This document shows, in pieces, positions 33,630 through 45,245 of a DNA stretch of 64,000 nucleotides. Positions within the stretch are counted from its first letter, which is position 1. Each line of letters starts with the position of its first letter. The stretch is from Leucogyrophana mollusca (lineage: Eukaryota > Basidiomycota > Agaricomycetes > Boletales). The notes under the pieces were generated by a model. It ran no database searches. It was not told where the DNA came from and was given only the letters and a program-made list of their open reading frames with translations. The stretch lies in contig MU266369.1 in assembly GCA_021014945.1 (NCBI GenBank), positions 62,001-126,000 of the forward strand, in the 5' to 3' direction. The position numbers and the translations under genes are program-made.

Positions 33630-36600
33630 ATGAGCACAGAAGACACCCAATCCCAAGAATTATTCAAGAAGGCAAGGTCTCTTTCGCCGTTCAGGTCCTT
33701 CTCTAATCTCAAACAATTACCCTAGTTGAAAACTATATGCGTTCCGTTACTCGAGAACTCTCAGTTAACACCGAAATCGGTGCCCACCGTGCTGCAGCTC
33801 TTGTCGAGCTTGGTGAACATCTTGAGCAGCTCTGGTGCCACGCTTTCAGCATCTTTGGTTTCGTATGTCTTCTTTCCCATATCCACGATCCTGCGGCGCA
33901 ATGCCTCGGCTGCTATTCCTGATCAAGTCCTGGAGAGGCTTCTGAAGGTACTTGGACTTTTGTGCGAATCTTGGTGGTGGGATTGTGAACTAGCAATATG
34001 GGATCAAATATTTATGCTCTGTGGCTCCATCATCGGAGGAATAGACGGCAAGGGAAAAGGCAAGGATAGGGACGATGAAACCAAGCAGGCTGCCGCGCAA
34101 TGCTTGTGGGCTCTTTTACGTGAACGAGATTCGGCAGAGTCTCCTTCAGGGGTGCCAGACAACCTTGCATCGACGCGTCTTTCAGATTTGCAACAGCACG
34201 CCCAGACGAACCAGCTCATCCCAGTGCTAGGCCAAACTCTCAATTACCTTCTACAAACAGCTACCTCCCCGCACCTACCTTTGCAACGTACTTCCCTTCA
34301 GGTTCTACGCGTTTCAATCGGTGTGTACGCTTCGAGTCAGTTCGTGCCTTCGATACTCCCTGGTGTCGTTAGTAGTATGACGAGAATTGCCCTGGGGGTA
34401 GGGGGGACCAAGGGCTGGGCTAACGGAGGAATCGTCGTCCAGGCTCTCGCTGTCATGGAGCAAGTGATAGTGCGATCTATAGGCGATGATGTGTGCATTC
34501 GTGACGGCGCAGTGCGGAACGTCGTTGATCTTGAAGACTTCGCTCCACTTGCGGAAGCACAAGAGCCAGCGAACTCCAGACCAGCCGAATTACCGCCTTA
34601 TTTCACTGCGCGTACTCCGACGTGGTTGCGTGCTTTATCGTCGCAATTACATATAGCTCTCAACACACTTACCCCACTGGTTACGCATCCAACCTCTTCA
34701 GCCCTACTCGCGTTATGCACATTTTCGAAGACAGTACTGGCAGCAACCCCTCTTACGCTACCGCAGTCGCAGTCGCTTCTTCTGTCCTGGCTTCTGTCGC
34801 TATCCAACTCGCCGCATCACGATATTTCGAAATCGGCCCATAATGCCTTATTAGAGCTTTTGACTGCACCGTCTACGGCACGACAATCGTTGTTGGAAAC
34901 ACTACTGCACGTCTCGAAAGAGTGTCTTAGTGCGTTGCCACGTTCTGTGGCGTCGCAAGCCGACGCCAAAGTCGAGCACATTGCCGGTCAGATTGTATCC
35001 ATCTGCCGTCTGGCCGTGTCTACCTCAGAGAAGCCGAAGTCAATCGGTCTTTCGTCCATCTCTTCGGGTATCGACCTTTTACTCGGCCCCACTGGTGGCA
35101 TCGAGAAATGGGGTTGGACTTTGCTCTCGGTATTGGAGTTCAGGAGTCCCTCAGTTTCCATCAACAGGGCATCTTTTGCGCAGTCACTCCTCGAGGATGA
35201 CCCAGACACGAGCGAAAGGGTCTCATTTCCCGAAGTCACTCTGAAGAATGTGCTTGCACGGTCAGCACACCATGCCTTGGCACGAATGTTTCGTGCACTG
35301 GGACGTGCAGGCAGGGATAATTGCCTTTATTCTGTTGAATGGTTCGTTTCCACCGCGCGCAACGCTCGCACAAGCACAGGTGTGGCAGGATTGTGGTGTG
35401 CGGCCAGGCTGCTGGAGGGAACCAGCGGACTTTGCCTGGACAACGAGGAGGATGAAGAGGGTTCGGTCCTTCGCCAGAGCAAAAAGCTGGAGAGATTCTC
35501 CAGGGGCCTCGCCCGAGGTGTTGCTGAGTTGTGGGATGAAGAACACGACCTTGACGCCCGGTCTGCCTCTGCTGCCAAAGACCATCGGGATGATGACGTA
35601 TCTCTTCGGACTGAAATCGAAATTACTAAAGGGTTCAAACCTATTCGTGCAACGCTACAAATCGCAGAACCTCGCGCATCCCCAGTCCCAGACTCAGATG
35701 CCCAGCCGCTCTTGCACCGAACCTTCTCGCTGCATCTGCTGTCCATCACTGCAGGTATTTTGCAGGCCCGATATACCACCTTACTCATTCACGTCCTCTA
35801 TCCAATATTGCATTCACTCATCTCACCCATCTCCCACCTATCCTTGACCGCATTGGCAACTCTCGATTTTATCACACACGCCACATCCTATGCTTCCCCC
35901 GCCAATCTCCTGTTGTCACATTTTGACTATGCCCTCGACGCTGTGTCACGGAGACTTACTCGCCGATGGCTTGATGTAGACGCAACGAAGGTACTTGTGG
36001 TCCTGGTGCGCCTAGTTGGAAGCGAGGTTGTGCAGAAGGCAGGTGATGTCGTAGAGGAGTGCTTCGACAGGCTGGATGAATATCACGGGTATGAGGTCAT
36101 CGTGGAAGGTTTGGTGGAGGTTTTGGGGGAGGTAATCAAAGTTATTGAAGCGGACGAACCTCACGCCCACATCGAGAACGATACTGGTGAACTTCAACGA
36201 CAAACTCAAACTCTCGATTCCCTTTTCGAATGGGTAGCCAAGCGAAAAGAAACGCCCATTGATGAGGACACCACAGACTATGGCCCAGCTCCTCAGAGAC
36301 CATGGGGCGATAGTCACGATTTACCTGCAGGCGAACAGAACAGAGAAGCTGCTTATTCAACAGACCCGGATCCTAATGCCGAACCCCCACACACCCCAGC
36401 ACAAGCTCTGACGAAGCAGATGGTGTCAAGATCCATCTACTTCCTCACTCATGGGTCCGCCATCATCCGGGCGCGTATCCTCGCGCTGCTAAGTTCCGCA
36501 ACCCCTGTGTTACCCGAATCGGCACTCCTGCCGTCCATTCATCACGCATGGCCATTTATCTTGAACCGACTCAATGATAACGAGCCTTTCGTTGTCAGCG

Positions 36601-37082
36601 CCGCCGCCGCTTTGATTGAGTCTTTGGTCACCCATGTCGGGTCCTTCATGAGCCGACGTATCTGGGACGATATTTGGCCTCGTTTCTGCACCATTCTTGG
36701 GAAGCTCGATATTGCTGATTCTCAAAACGCGCTCGCTCGTCGCGGGTATGGCGCTGTGGGAACAGAGTCAGCTTACACTCATTCCCACCGGTTGTATCGG
36801 TCTCTTCTCAGGACGATGACTGCCGCGGTAAATGGGGTGCATATGCAAGACAGTTCCGCCTGGCAAGTGATCCTCGCGTTCAGGCGCTTCTTGCACAGCC
36901 AAGCACACGAGGAATTACAAGGGTATGCGAGACAGCTATACACGGCTTTAGCCAAGAGGAACGAAGATGCTGTGTGGCTCGCTTTGGTGTCAACTTCTGG
37001 AAAGTTAGAGGGCGAGGTCGTATTTTTGAGGGAGCAGAGATGGGACATCGACCAGAACGTGCAGATAATCTTAGGCACATAG
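33630..37082 (+). CDS. TTI1: TEL2-interacting protein 1 (TTT complex)
   Basis: HEAT-repeat subunit of the Tel2-Tti1-Tti2 complex, which matures PIKK kinases such as TOR and ATM. Two exons, 1132 aa: 33630-33671 (MSTEDTQSQELFKK) and 33726-37082. The first intron has a GC donor (AAG|GCAAGG) and joins FKK to LKTICVPLLENSQLTP; no GT donor in range keeps the frame. Family blocks: YVFFPISTILRRN, LLCESWWWDCELAIWDQIFM, SIYFLTHGSAIIRARIL, HAWPFILNRLNDNEPFVV and the end EVVFLREQRWDIDQNVQ. Amphipathic helices recur throughout. The 3' end is only 57 bp from the convergent dCMP deaminase gene. Confidence 0.9.
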
Positions 37083-37139
37083 CGCTCGTTATCAGCCGCC
37101 CTGCCAAAGCGAGCGCTTTAATGTGATGTGTCGAGTGGT

Positions 37140-38604
37140 TCAGGAGTCAGGAGGCGGGACATGTCTGCAAAGTTCTATCCCTGCCTCCTTAAAGAGCTTG
37201 GCGGAAGCCTCGTCACTGCTTGTCAGATCAAAACTCACATAACTCGGGTGAGACAACGGCAGCGGACGCACACTTTGTAGCTGAGGTTGTAGACAACTCT
37301 CGTAACGCCACTCTGGATGACTTTGATCGTGCATTTCAAGCAAGGACATCTGGAATACCCGATATGTATCCAAAGCGCCAAAGGAAGAAGTGCACATACG
37401 TGTTGCAGTACAATATGGCATTCCTGCCAACCCGATCTCTACCAGCTTCCAAGAGAGCATTCTCTTCCGCGTGGAGACAAAGGCACTCCGAGCCGTCGCC
37501 CGAAGATAGACGATTGCAGTGCGCACAACCGCCTACATGCAGAGTTTGAGATATCCGATGACAAACGGGCATCACATCTTACCCTCATTACAGTTCATCA
37601 CTCCACGGGGAGTACCATTATAGCTGAAAGACGATCGTGAAAAGAAGGCAGTCGCATTCACAATAGAGGTGGCTAACCCTGTGGCGACAATGCGATGTTC
37701 TCTTACCAATATCGCACCAACACGGCGTTTCATGCAATTCGAGCGCTGAGATGCTAGATCTGCCAAAGTCTAGAAGAATGTTAAAAATACTTGTCCGCAA
37801 AGGAGGTGTGCTGACCATGAAATAAGTATCCCACTGAGGTCTCAAGCGTTCCAAATTCATCATATCCAAGGAGTCTAGATGAGTATGCAGTTCTGATATC
37901 GTCTCAAAGGAGTTGTCAATGCTGAGTTTTACGAGATGCCTGAGATTTCTTAGCGCAAAGGAAGCCGTGTCTCCTTGGTCTGGGAATTGGCCACCTTTTC
38001 CGAAAGCCATCTGGTCGTGTTGGCGTACGAAGTCTTCCAAAGATGTGGCATTGAAGCTGGAGCTTTGGGTCATGCCCTTGATCGCCGAAAGAATCGAATC
38101 AGACGTACTTTTGTGAACGACGGTAACGCAGAAGCAAAGGCGCATCTACATGGATAAGCATGAAAAAAGGCCTCTTGGCAAAGAGTTTGACCAGATCGCG
38201 CGTGTTAAGGTCGATGGTGACGAAATTCGAGCGCCAATGTTGAGTAACGTGGTCAAGCAAGAGCGCAGGCGAGCGGAATGTCATTGACTGAGACCCAACA
38301 ACAGGCGAGGGTGAAGGAGTAACAGGAGAATTCATTGAGAGGAATGAGCAGGTCGGCGGCCTCCCGAACACGTCTCCCGAAGGAGACATTGCCCGAGGTG
38401 TCATTGAGGAATTGGCATCCGACGAATCCCCAGAGATCTAAACATTCGTATTTATCGTCGATAAATATATCCACAAAACGTGGAGGATGTGTTTACTTCG
38501 ACGGATTTCTGGCTCAGTCGCACAGAAATGAAGCCTTTTGATATCAGGTAATCTTCGACAGTGCACTTCCCCGAGGATTGCGTTCCAACAATCGCAATGA
38601 ACAT
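37140..38604 (-). CDS. DCD1: deoxycytidylate (dCMP) deaminase
   Basis: Zinc enzyme turning dCMP into dUMP for thymidylate synthesis. Many small exons. The N-terminal extension (MFIAIVGTQSSGKCTVEDYL) resembles the nucleotide-kinase-like part of fungal Dcd1 proteins, followed by SMTFRSPALLLDHVTQHW, TIDLNTRDLVKLFAKRPFFM and FNATSLEDFVRQHD. The catalytic domain reads TLADLASQRSNCMKRRVGA, ATGYNGTPRGVMNCNEG, CLCLHAEENALLEAG (zinc His and catalytic Glu), CNTCPCLKCTIKVIQSGV (zinc Cys pair), VVYNLSYKV and the end LFKEAGIELCRHVP. Introns include 52-bp and smaller ones. Stop at 37140. All zinc ligands are present. Confidence 0.9.
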
Positions 38605-39118
38605 GGGAGATATAGTCTCTTGTACTGGGGGGTTAAGTGACTCGCAAAATGTAGGATAACTGAAACATACATACCGTCAACAAACGAGACAGTCCTGAGA
38701 TTTGAACAAAGGCAAACAAACTGTAACCCACAAGGCGGCAGTGATTTTACTGCACGTGATCGCGTCGGAGCATGACGCGACGTTCCACACTGTTGCCATC
38801 AAATGGTACCATACAATAAAAATCTACGCCGCAAGAGAAGCAAGCCGATACAAAGCCGAGCTCGACAAGAAGGGTTGTAATTTGCAAATAATACCGCTTG
38901 GAGTCAGGAGCCACACTCAAAGAAATGGCGGAAAGAGCCAAATATGCACTGTCCACTAAGCATTCGTGGAAGTAGTCAAGTTTGCCAGCTTATCTTTCAC
39001 GACTGCGCAATGCCATCCGGCGGACATTTCCGCTGCATGGTATTCAGCGAATCGGCAATGCGGCATTGAGATATGGGCTCACCGTCCGATTGTCACAAAA
39101 CGTGAGAGGCGACCGGGT
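38605..39118. other. intergenic, dCMP deaminase to POP3
   Basis: About 510 bp upstream of the deaminase and 3' of POP3. Only short frames without recognisable content. Confidence 0.4.
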
Positions 39119-40276
39119 TCATGAAGAGCTGGGTTCCATAGACGCTGTGATTTTTTCTCGCTTTCCGCGTGTTGCAGAAGTCAGTAATTTCTTTTTCTTG
39201 GCCGCCGCTTTAGCTTTACTCCTTTGTTCTTTGGCAGCTTTCATGTCCTTTGGGGCAGTCGTCCTTAATTGCTTGATGTGAGTGGGAACGAGTTGTTTTT
39301 GCGTGGGTGTAGATGCATCTGGAGATACAAGCCATGGAGCGCTGACGGTGGGTACGGATGCGAGTAGATCCTGTAGCGCCAATAATAAGGGAGCCTCGCG
39401 CTAGCATGAATCAGTTTTAGGCGCTACAAAAAATACTTCTATTCTCAAGACATACGTGAACTGCTAAAATTGCCACTCTCCGTAAGCCTAGAGCTGCGGC
39501 CAGGGAGTGTTCTGATCCTTTTGGTAGTAGGACAAGTTTGACAGGCGTCAAGCCACCTGGAGCGCTCGTGTTTCTACAAGTGGCATTGCATGCTGCGACT
39601 AAATGAGGGATATGGTCTACGAGGAGGGGAGGGTCAACGTCGGCACGACAAACGAAAACTAAGGCTGTGACGGGGGTGTCATCTGCATTGGATACTACGG
39701 GCAATGGGGCCTCGGAAACGGTGACCACCTGCCGGGCCCTTAGGATTTGTGCCTCGAGCCCCCTTGTCACTTCGTTGATGCCGATCGTGAGGTGTCGTAG
39801 GGGTGACGTTTGTGGCTCCGGCTCGCTATCGATCAGAGTACGCGGAGAAATGGCAGATTCTCCATGGCCGGCACTTTCTTGAGCCTCGGGAAACGAGCAG
39901 CTCCCAGAAGTTAGGTCCATTTCCGTATTTCGGGAAGGAGTTGTGCCTTCTCCGGTTGGAGCCAGGGCAGTTTTCACCTGGCTGTGTCTCTTGGCCCTCC
40001 GCTCCAGTGCTTGGGTGCTCCTACGACGTCGGTAATCAGAGACGCCGTCGAAGGTGGCTGTAAGATGCGCTAAGAAGAGATTCTGTACGTTTATTGGGAT
40101 GGAGGGCCTAGAGGGTGTTAGCGCTCCTAATAACGCGCCGGTCGGATAGAGAACTACCATTGAATGCGAAAGGGGTTTTCAAGCACGCTCTTGTATACAG
40201 CCTTCCTTTCCAGCGTTTCCCGCGCTTTAGCACGGTTGGAGACATGGGTGTGACTGCGGGCCGTCTTGTCAGACAT
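39119..40276 (-). CDS. POP3: RNase P/MRP subunit Pop3-like
   Basis: Protein subunit of the RNA enzymes that mature tRNA and rRNA precursors; L7Ae-like fold. Three exons: MSDKTARSHTHVSNRAKARE...ENPFRIQ, then WPSIPINVQNLFLAHL...HLTIGINEVTRGLEAQ...ALVFVCRADVDPPLLVDHIP...VKLVLLPKGSEHSLAAALGL, and after a GTATGT...CTAG intron REAPLLLALQDLLAS with a Lys/Ala-rich tail (EQRSKAKAAAKKKK) that can bind RNA or act as a nuclear signal. The LTIGINEVTR and LPKGSEHSLA blocks identify the family. Divergent from the amidase gene. Confidence 0.83.
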
Positions 40277-41001
40277 CGGGTCCAACTTGAAGACAGGAAA
40301 TAGATTGTTTGCTCATGTAATAATCTAAGGCTTTTGGTAAACAGAAGTCAACAGAAGAAGTTTTGTTGGCAATGGACGGTATTATCCTCAACCCATTAAT
40401 CAACTACCCTCAAAACTCATCGGGAATTCTGGATCGATCCGGACGTGGAGCCAGACTGGAGCCGACCCGCCGAGATGCAGCCTTTTTGCCAGGATGAGCG
40501 TCTACAGATATGAGCGTCTATCAGCATCTGAACACGGGGCGCCCTCTTTGGCGCTTGCGTGTCAGCGTCTTTCTTCGAGCGCCCACCCGAACAAAATACC
40601 CGCATGTCTGTCAAAAAAAAATGCCATTCCGGCGTCTATTTGGCATGGATTTCCCCTGATACCCCCCACATCAAGCTTCATTTCCTTGACGTGCGCATTT
40701 ATGGCTGATAATCTCTCGTGAAAGCTGACTTTCAAGCATGTGGCTCTCCCCAAAACTTCTCTTGAGAAGTACGCCACCTATAGTCATCATAGTGCTGTGC
40801 ATGCCTCGTGTTGTATCGCAATCCACAGCATCTTCCACGGTTCCTAAATTTTCGCCCATGAGCATTCTGTTACCGGTCCAAAAACGCCTTATTAGCGACA
40901 TATAAAAGCATGCGCGCTGATGAGCGGGGTTTTGAGATTTCACAGGAACATCTCACTTCACGCGCTCCCGCCTTTGCGAGACCTTTTCGACTGTATCTTC
41001 C
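40277..41001. other. divergent intergenic region, POP3 / amidase
   Basis: 725 bp containing both promoters. A TATA box for the amidase is listed separately. An A-run near 40613-40621 is the only other notable element. Confidence 0.45.
40901..40907 (+). promoter_or_regulatory. TATA box of the amidase gene
   Basis: TATAAAA about 95 bp upstream of the amidase ATG (41002), a usual distance for a regulated fungal promoter. Confidence 0.5.
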
Positions 41002-42898
41002 ATGGTTCAAGGTCTCACGTCAGATAGCCAAGTCCTGGCTGCCCGCAAGCGTGCGGACCGCGAGGGCAAGCTATCTGCACACGCAAATTGGCGCATGGCG
41101 GTGTCGCAGGACATCCTGGATGTCTCGCAGTATCCTCTCATGAAGCTCACCGGAGAAGAGCGCAATATCGTGAAATGCGATGCGACCACGTTAGTGGATC
41201 TAATCCGTAAACGTGTCCACACTGCGCACGAGGTCTTGACGGCCTTTGTCAAGGCTGCGGTAGTGGCTCAAGATGTCACCAACTGCTTGACCGAGATCTT
41301 CATCGAGGAGGGGTTTGAGCGAGCGAGGGAACTTGACCAGTACCTTGAGGAGACCGGAAAAGTTGTTGGCCCCCTGCACGGATTGCCAGGTATCGTTGCG
41401 AATCTGTCTAGCTGATCTTCCGCACTACTGAGAACGAATTTCTCCAGTGTCCATCAAAGACCACATAAAGATAAAGGGTTTGGATACCTCGACTGGATAC
41501 ATCGGTTTGTGTCTCCGGGGGTTTCTTCGAAGCTCCGCCTGATCATTGCGAACAGGATGGGCGTATAAGACAGTTGCTGATAGCGATGCTGTGGTGGTGG
41601 ACATATTGCGAAAGGCGGGAGCCGTTCTATTCGTCAAGACTCAAAATCCCCAAACGTTGCTTGTGGGTAATCCCCGAACTCTCCCGTTGCATATACGCTG
41701 ACCTTCCTGCTAGTCACTGGAAACGGACAATAACGTGTTTGGCCGGGCGCTCAATCCCTTCAACCGAAACCTTACTCCTGGTGGGAGTAGCGGAGGGGAG
41801 AGTGCCTTGATCGCCTGTCACGGTAGCCCTCTCGGGGTCGGAACTGATATCGGTGGCAGCGTTAGAATCCCTGCTGCGCATTGCGGATTATACGGCTTAA
41901 AGGGATCTGTGGCTCGTTTACCTCACGCAGGTCTCCTTGGCTCGCATGATGGTATGGAGGCCATTATCGGCTGCGTAGGTCCACTTGCGAGGTCAGCTAG
42001 GGATTTAGAGCTCTTTTGCAGGGTCATGTTGGATGCGAAGCCGTGGTTGGTGGAGCCCCCGCTGTTGGAGATGCCGTGGAAGAGAGATGTAGCCAGAGGA
42101 GAGGACCTGCCTGAAAAGTTGTCGATCGCCATCCTTTTTGACGATGGTGTTGTTGCGCCGCATCCCCCAATCGCTGAAGCGTTAAAGCGATACAAAAACG
42201 CTTTGACAGCAGCTGGTCACGATATCATCGAATGGCATCCTTTGGACCATCAGTATGGGTGGGATTTAATAGTAAGGCGGTCTCACGTAATTGTGATCCC
42301 GACGTACTCAGCACTTTGCCAGGTCAAATTATACCTATTAGACGGAGGTGCCGAATACCACGAGACTATATTGGGAGCCGGAGAGACGGAGGTTCCTCAA
42401 ACGCAATGGCTGCTGAACCACGCCAATGGACGTGCCCCGTATACACCAGCTGAGATGTTCCGATTGAATGCGGAACGAGAGCTCTTCCGGCTGAAAGCCC
42501 TTGCTCACTGGAATGCCACCCAGCAGCGTACTGCTAGTGGGCGTCCTGTGGACGCAATCCTGTGTCCCGTGGCATCCACTTTGGCGCCGCCACACAACAC
42601 AACCACCTGGTGGGGTTATAGCTCTCAGTGGAATATTCTGGACCTTCCAGGTGTCGCCTTTCCTGTTGGGAAGTTCAAAGCAAGTCAGAATGCGACATAT
42701 CCCCCGTTCGCACCACCCCGCAACGACGTAGAGAAGTTCATTCAAGGCCAATGGGACCCAGCCACATATGACAACGCACCTATCTCTCTGCAGTTGGTTG
42801 GCCGCCGCCACAACGAGGAGCGGTTACTAGCAATATTGAACGTTCTGGAGAGAGAGGTACCTTGCGGGGTTGCGATGAACGGGACTATGAAGGTCTGA
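41002..42898 (+). CDS. amidase-signature family amidase
   Basis: Hydrolyses amide bonds; fungal relatives include acetamidase (amdS type) and fatty-acid amide hydrolases, and the substrate cannot be read from sequence. Four exons (41002-41389, 41448-41504, 41574-41662, 41714-42898) give 572 aa in exact frame. Catalytic triad: Lys in VSIKDH, cis-Ser in TPGGSSGGESALIA, nucleophile Ser in GVGTDIGGSVRIPA. Further family blocks: GP-LHGLPG, DAVVVDILRKAGAVLFVKT, NVFGRALNPFN, GLYGLKGSVARLPHAG and GCVGPLARSARDLELF. No signal peptide is visible, so it is probably cytosolic. A TATA box lies 95 bp upstream. Confidence 0.92.
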
Positions 42899-43775
42899 TT
42901 GAACCTTGCAAGTGGTATGTATTAAGTAGTCAAACGTGTACCCCATTATGCGATATCTACGAACTACAATACTTGTGTGGCAGTGCTGTGTGGTGACATT
43001 TTAGGCGTGTGCTGTGCGCTTGGCGAACAAGCGCCTGACTCTCACCGTCGTGGAAAATAGGCCCTTGTATTTTTTGACGCTGAGGCTTCAGCATTTCTCT
43101 CAATTCTGATGTTTTGACTGAACAGCCTCCTTAATGGACACCGCCTTCTCGGGACAATGTACCAGCATCGTATCGGAGCAAGGCGTTATTCTGCGTTATC
43201 TTTACAGCAAGATGTGACTCGTGTTTTGTCCGACTCGCACGTCCTGTACTGCGTGCGGTTCCGCTCTGCGCAGGTATGCAGAACTGATAGCGCGTAGCAA
43301 TCAACAGCGGCTTCTGATTGACTCGAATGCGCGGTCTTGCCACATCCCCGAACGGGGCGCTCAGCATATGTGGCCGCATTTGCTGTAATGCGAAGGACAC
43401 GTCAAAGTTTCAATGGTCGGCACCGCCCATGCTGTGAGTACTTTCCAAAATACTCCCATTATTTGCTGTATTCTGAACAAGCATCATTCTTTAGATTCTC
43501 CTTTTGAACAAAGTGATGCTCGTTAGCGCCTGAATATGGTCTTCGTAATGTTGTTTCGTGTTCTTGGGGCCTCGGATATCCCGACTCCCATCTCCCGACT
43601 TGACTCTTACACGACCCTGTGCAAGATGTGGCAGATGATCTATCCGAGTCACATCGAGTCATGACCAAGTATCGCAGCTCTTAGGCTCACAGTATACTGC
43701 TTTACAGCTTATTCTCTGAGTATAAGAACTCGATGCCAACACTTCAAGAGTCATCATCACTCATCCACTCCAATC
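42899..43775. other. intergenic, amidase to acetyltransferase
   Basis: About 880 bp, no gene recognised. The proximal promoter of the acetyltransferase has a TATAAG box at 43721-43726. Confidence 0.45.
43721..43726 (+). promoter_or_regulatory. TATA-like box of the acetyltransferase gene
   Basis: TATAAG about 50 bp upstream of the ATG at 43776, followed by a short A/C-rich leader. Confidence 0.4.
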
Positions 43776-44899
43776 ATGCCTGCTCGCACTTACACTTCCT
43801 CGTCTGTTCAAATATACTATTCGCCATCCGCGATCCCACCCCAAGTGTGGGAGACGTTGAGGCAACACGCCGATACCGCAAACATCATTCTCCCTCACGC
43901 CGAAAAGGCTCTCAACCTCGAGCGTAGTGGTCAAGTATCTGCGAGGCAGGTCTGGATCACTTATGCACCACCTGATCATCCCGTCGAGTTCGTCCTCTCT
44001 TGTACCGAGGGGCCGCTCGGGACATATCCTGTCTTCATATTCACCTCAATCGCCTTCGCTGAACTCGATGAAGATTACCTTGAACATCCTCTCCACCTAC
44101 TCGCTCGCGCCTTACACGATGTCGTAGACATTGAACGCGTCTTCTCGGTATTCGCGGTTCGGCCCGTAACAACCGTGTTTGTCAAGATCTGGTCGGAGCT
44201 GACCGGTGTCGCTCCTTATGAAGAACCTTACTATGATGCAATCTTCAGCTACTGCACGAAGAAGACACTCGTCAATCGCACCACCACTATCCACCCTGAA
44301 TTGATATTTGAATTGTGCCCCGCAACTCCCGGCGACACAGAAGCCGTTGCCGAGCTCTGCCGCAAATTCGCAGCAACTTCAGTAAGCGAACCGTCCTTTC
44401 GAGTAGAAAATAACCCCTGACATCAACGCTTCAGGAACCATTCATCATGTCTGCAGAAATGGCAGTCTTAGAAGCGGAGTTGCTGATAGCAAAACAGCAA
44501 GTGTGGGTTCACCGCGTCCATAGAGTCGGTGAAGCCCCCGATATCGCTTCGATAGTCGCTACCACCAGGCAGTCGGCCAATGTGTCTGCCATCACCAAAG
44601 TCTTCTCAAATCCGCGATGGAGGAAACTTGGTTGCGCCGAGCGGCTAGTTCGCCGTGTATGTCGAGAGTGAGCTAAGCTTTTTATCATATGATGAACAGA
44701 CTTTATTTATATCTCTCATAGGCTCTTGACTAAAAACGACAAAGTTGTGCTATACGTTGGTCAAGGAAACCCAGCAGCAAAAGTTTATCATCGTGTTGGG
44801 TTCGTCGGGCTCGGCGAGAACGACTCCCCAGTCGACGGTGTTGAGCCTTGGGTCGAAATTGGATTTGACCGATCCCGGGTCCACCTCGGGCATTGGTAA
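43776..44899 (+). CDS. GNAT-type N-acetyltransferase
   Basis: Three exons (43776-44381, 44435-44667, 44722-44899) give 338 aa in exact frame. The C-terminal third has the acetyl-CoA-binding arrangement of GNAT enzymes: SAITKVFSNPRWRKLGCAER (the R/Q-x-x-G-x-A-like turn is KLGCAE), then VVLYVGQGNPAAKVYHRVGF and a final VEPWVEIGF. The N-terminal two thirds (IYYSPSAIPPQVWETL, HPVEFVLSCTEGPLGTYP) match a fungal protein family without an assigned substrate. Nothing suggests a membrane or secretion signal. Confidence 0.75.
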
Positions 44900-45245
44900 A
44901 AAGCACCCGACTCCTTCCTGCGATCCTTTTTACTTTCTTCACGACATCTCGACTTTTTTCTGGCACCATCCCTCCTCATCGCAATCAACAATGCCGCAAT
45001 ATTTTATACCATACTGTAGACCAATCCTGAGTCAAGGACATTGTACCAGTATCATTACGCACCATATACCAGAGTATGGCCATAGCTACAATATGGAACG
45101 TACGAACAATCTGTCAGAGCATCGCTCTCCCATTAATTATCGATAGCCATTGCCAATGCATCTACTATCACGACCAATTCCAACTTCAACGCTAAATGTT
45201 AAACCCCTGACTTGCAACCTGCGACGGCGCTGGAAAGCAGGTATC
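44900..45245. other. intergenic between convergent genes
   Basis: About 345 bp with the 3' ends of the acetyltransferase and FBXO21-like transcripts; nothing else seen. Confidence 0.45.
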
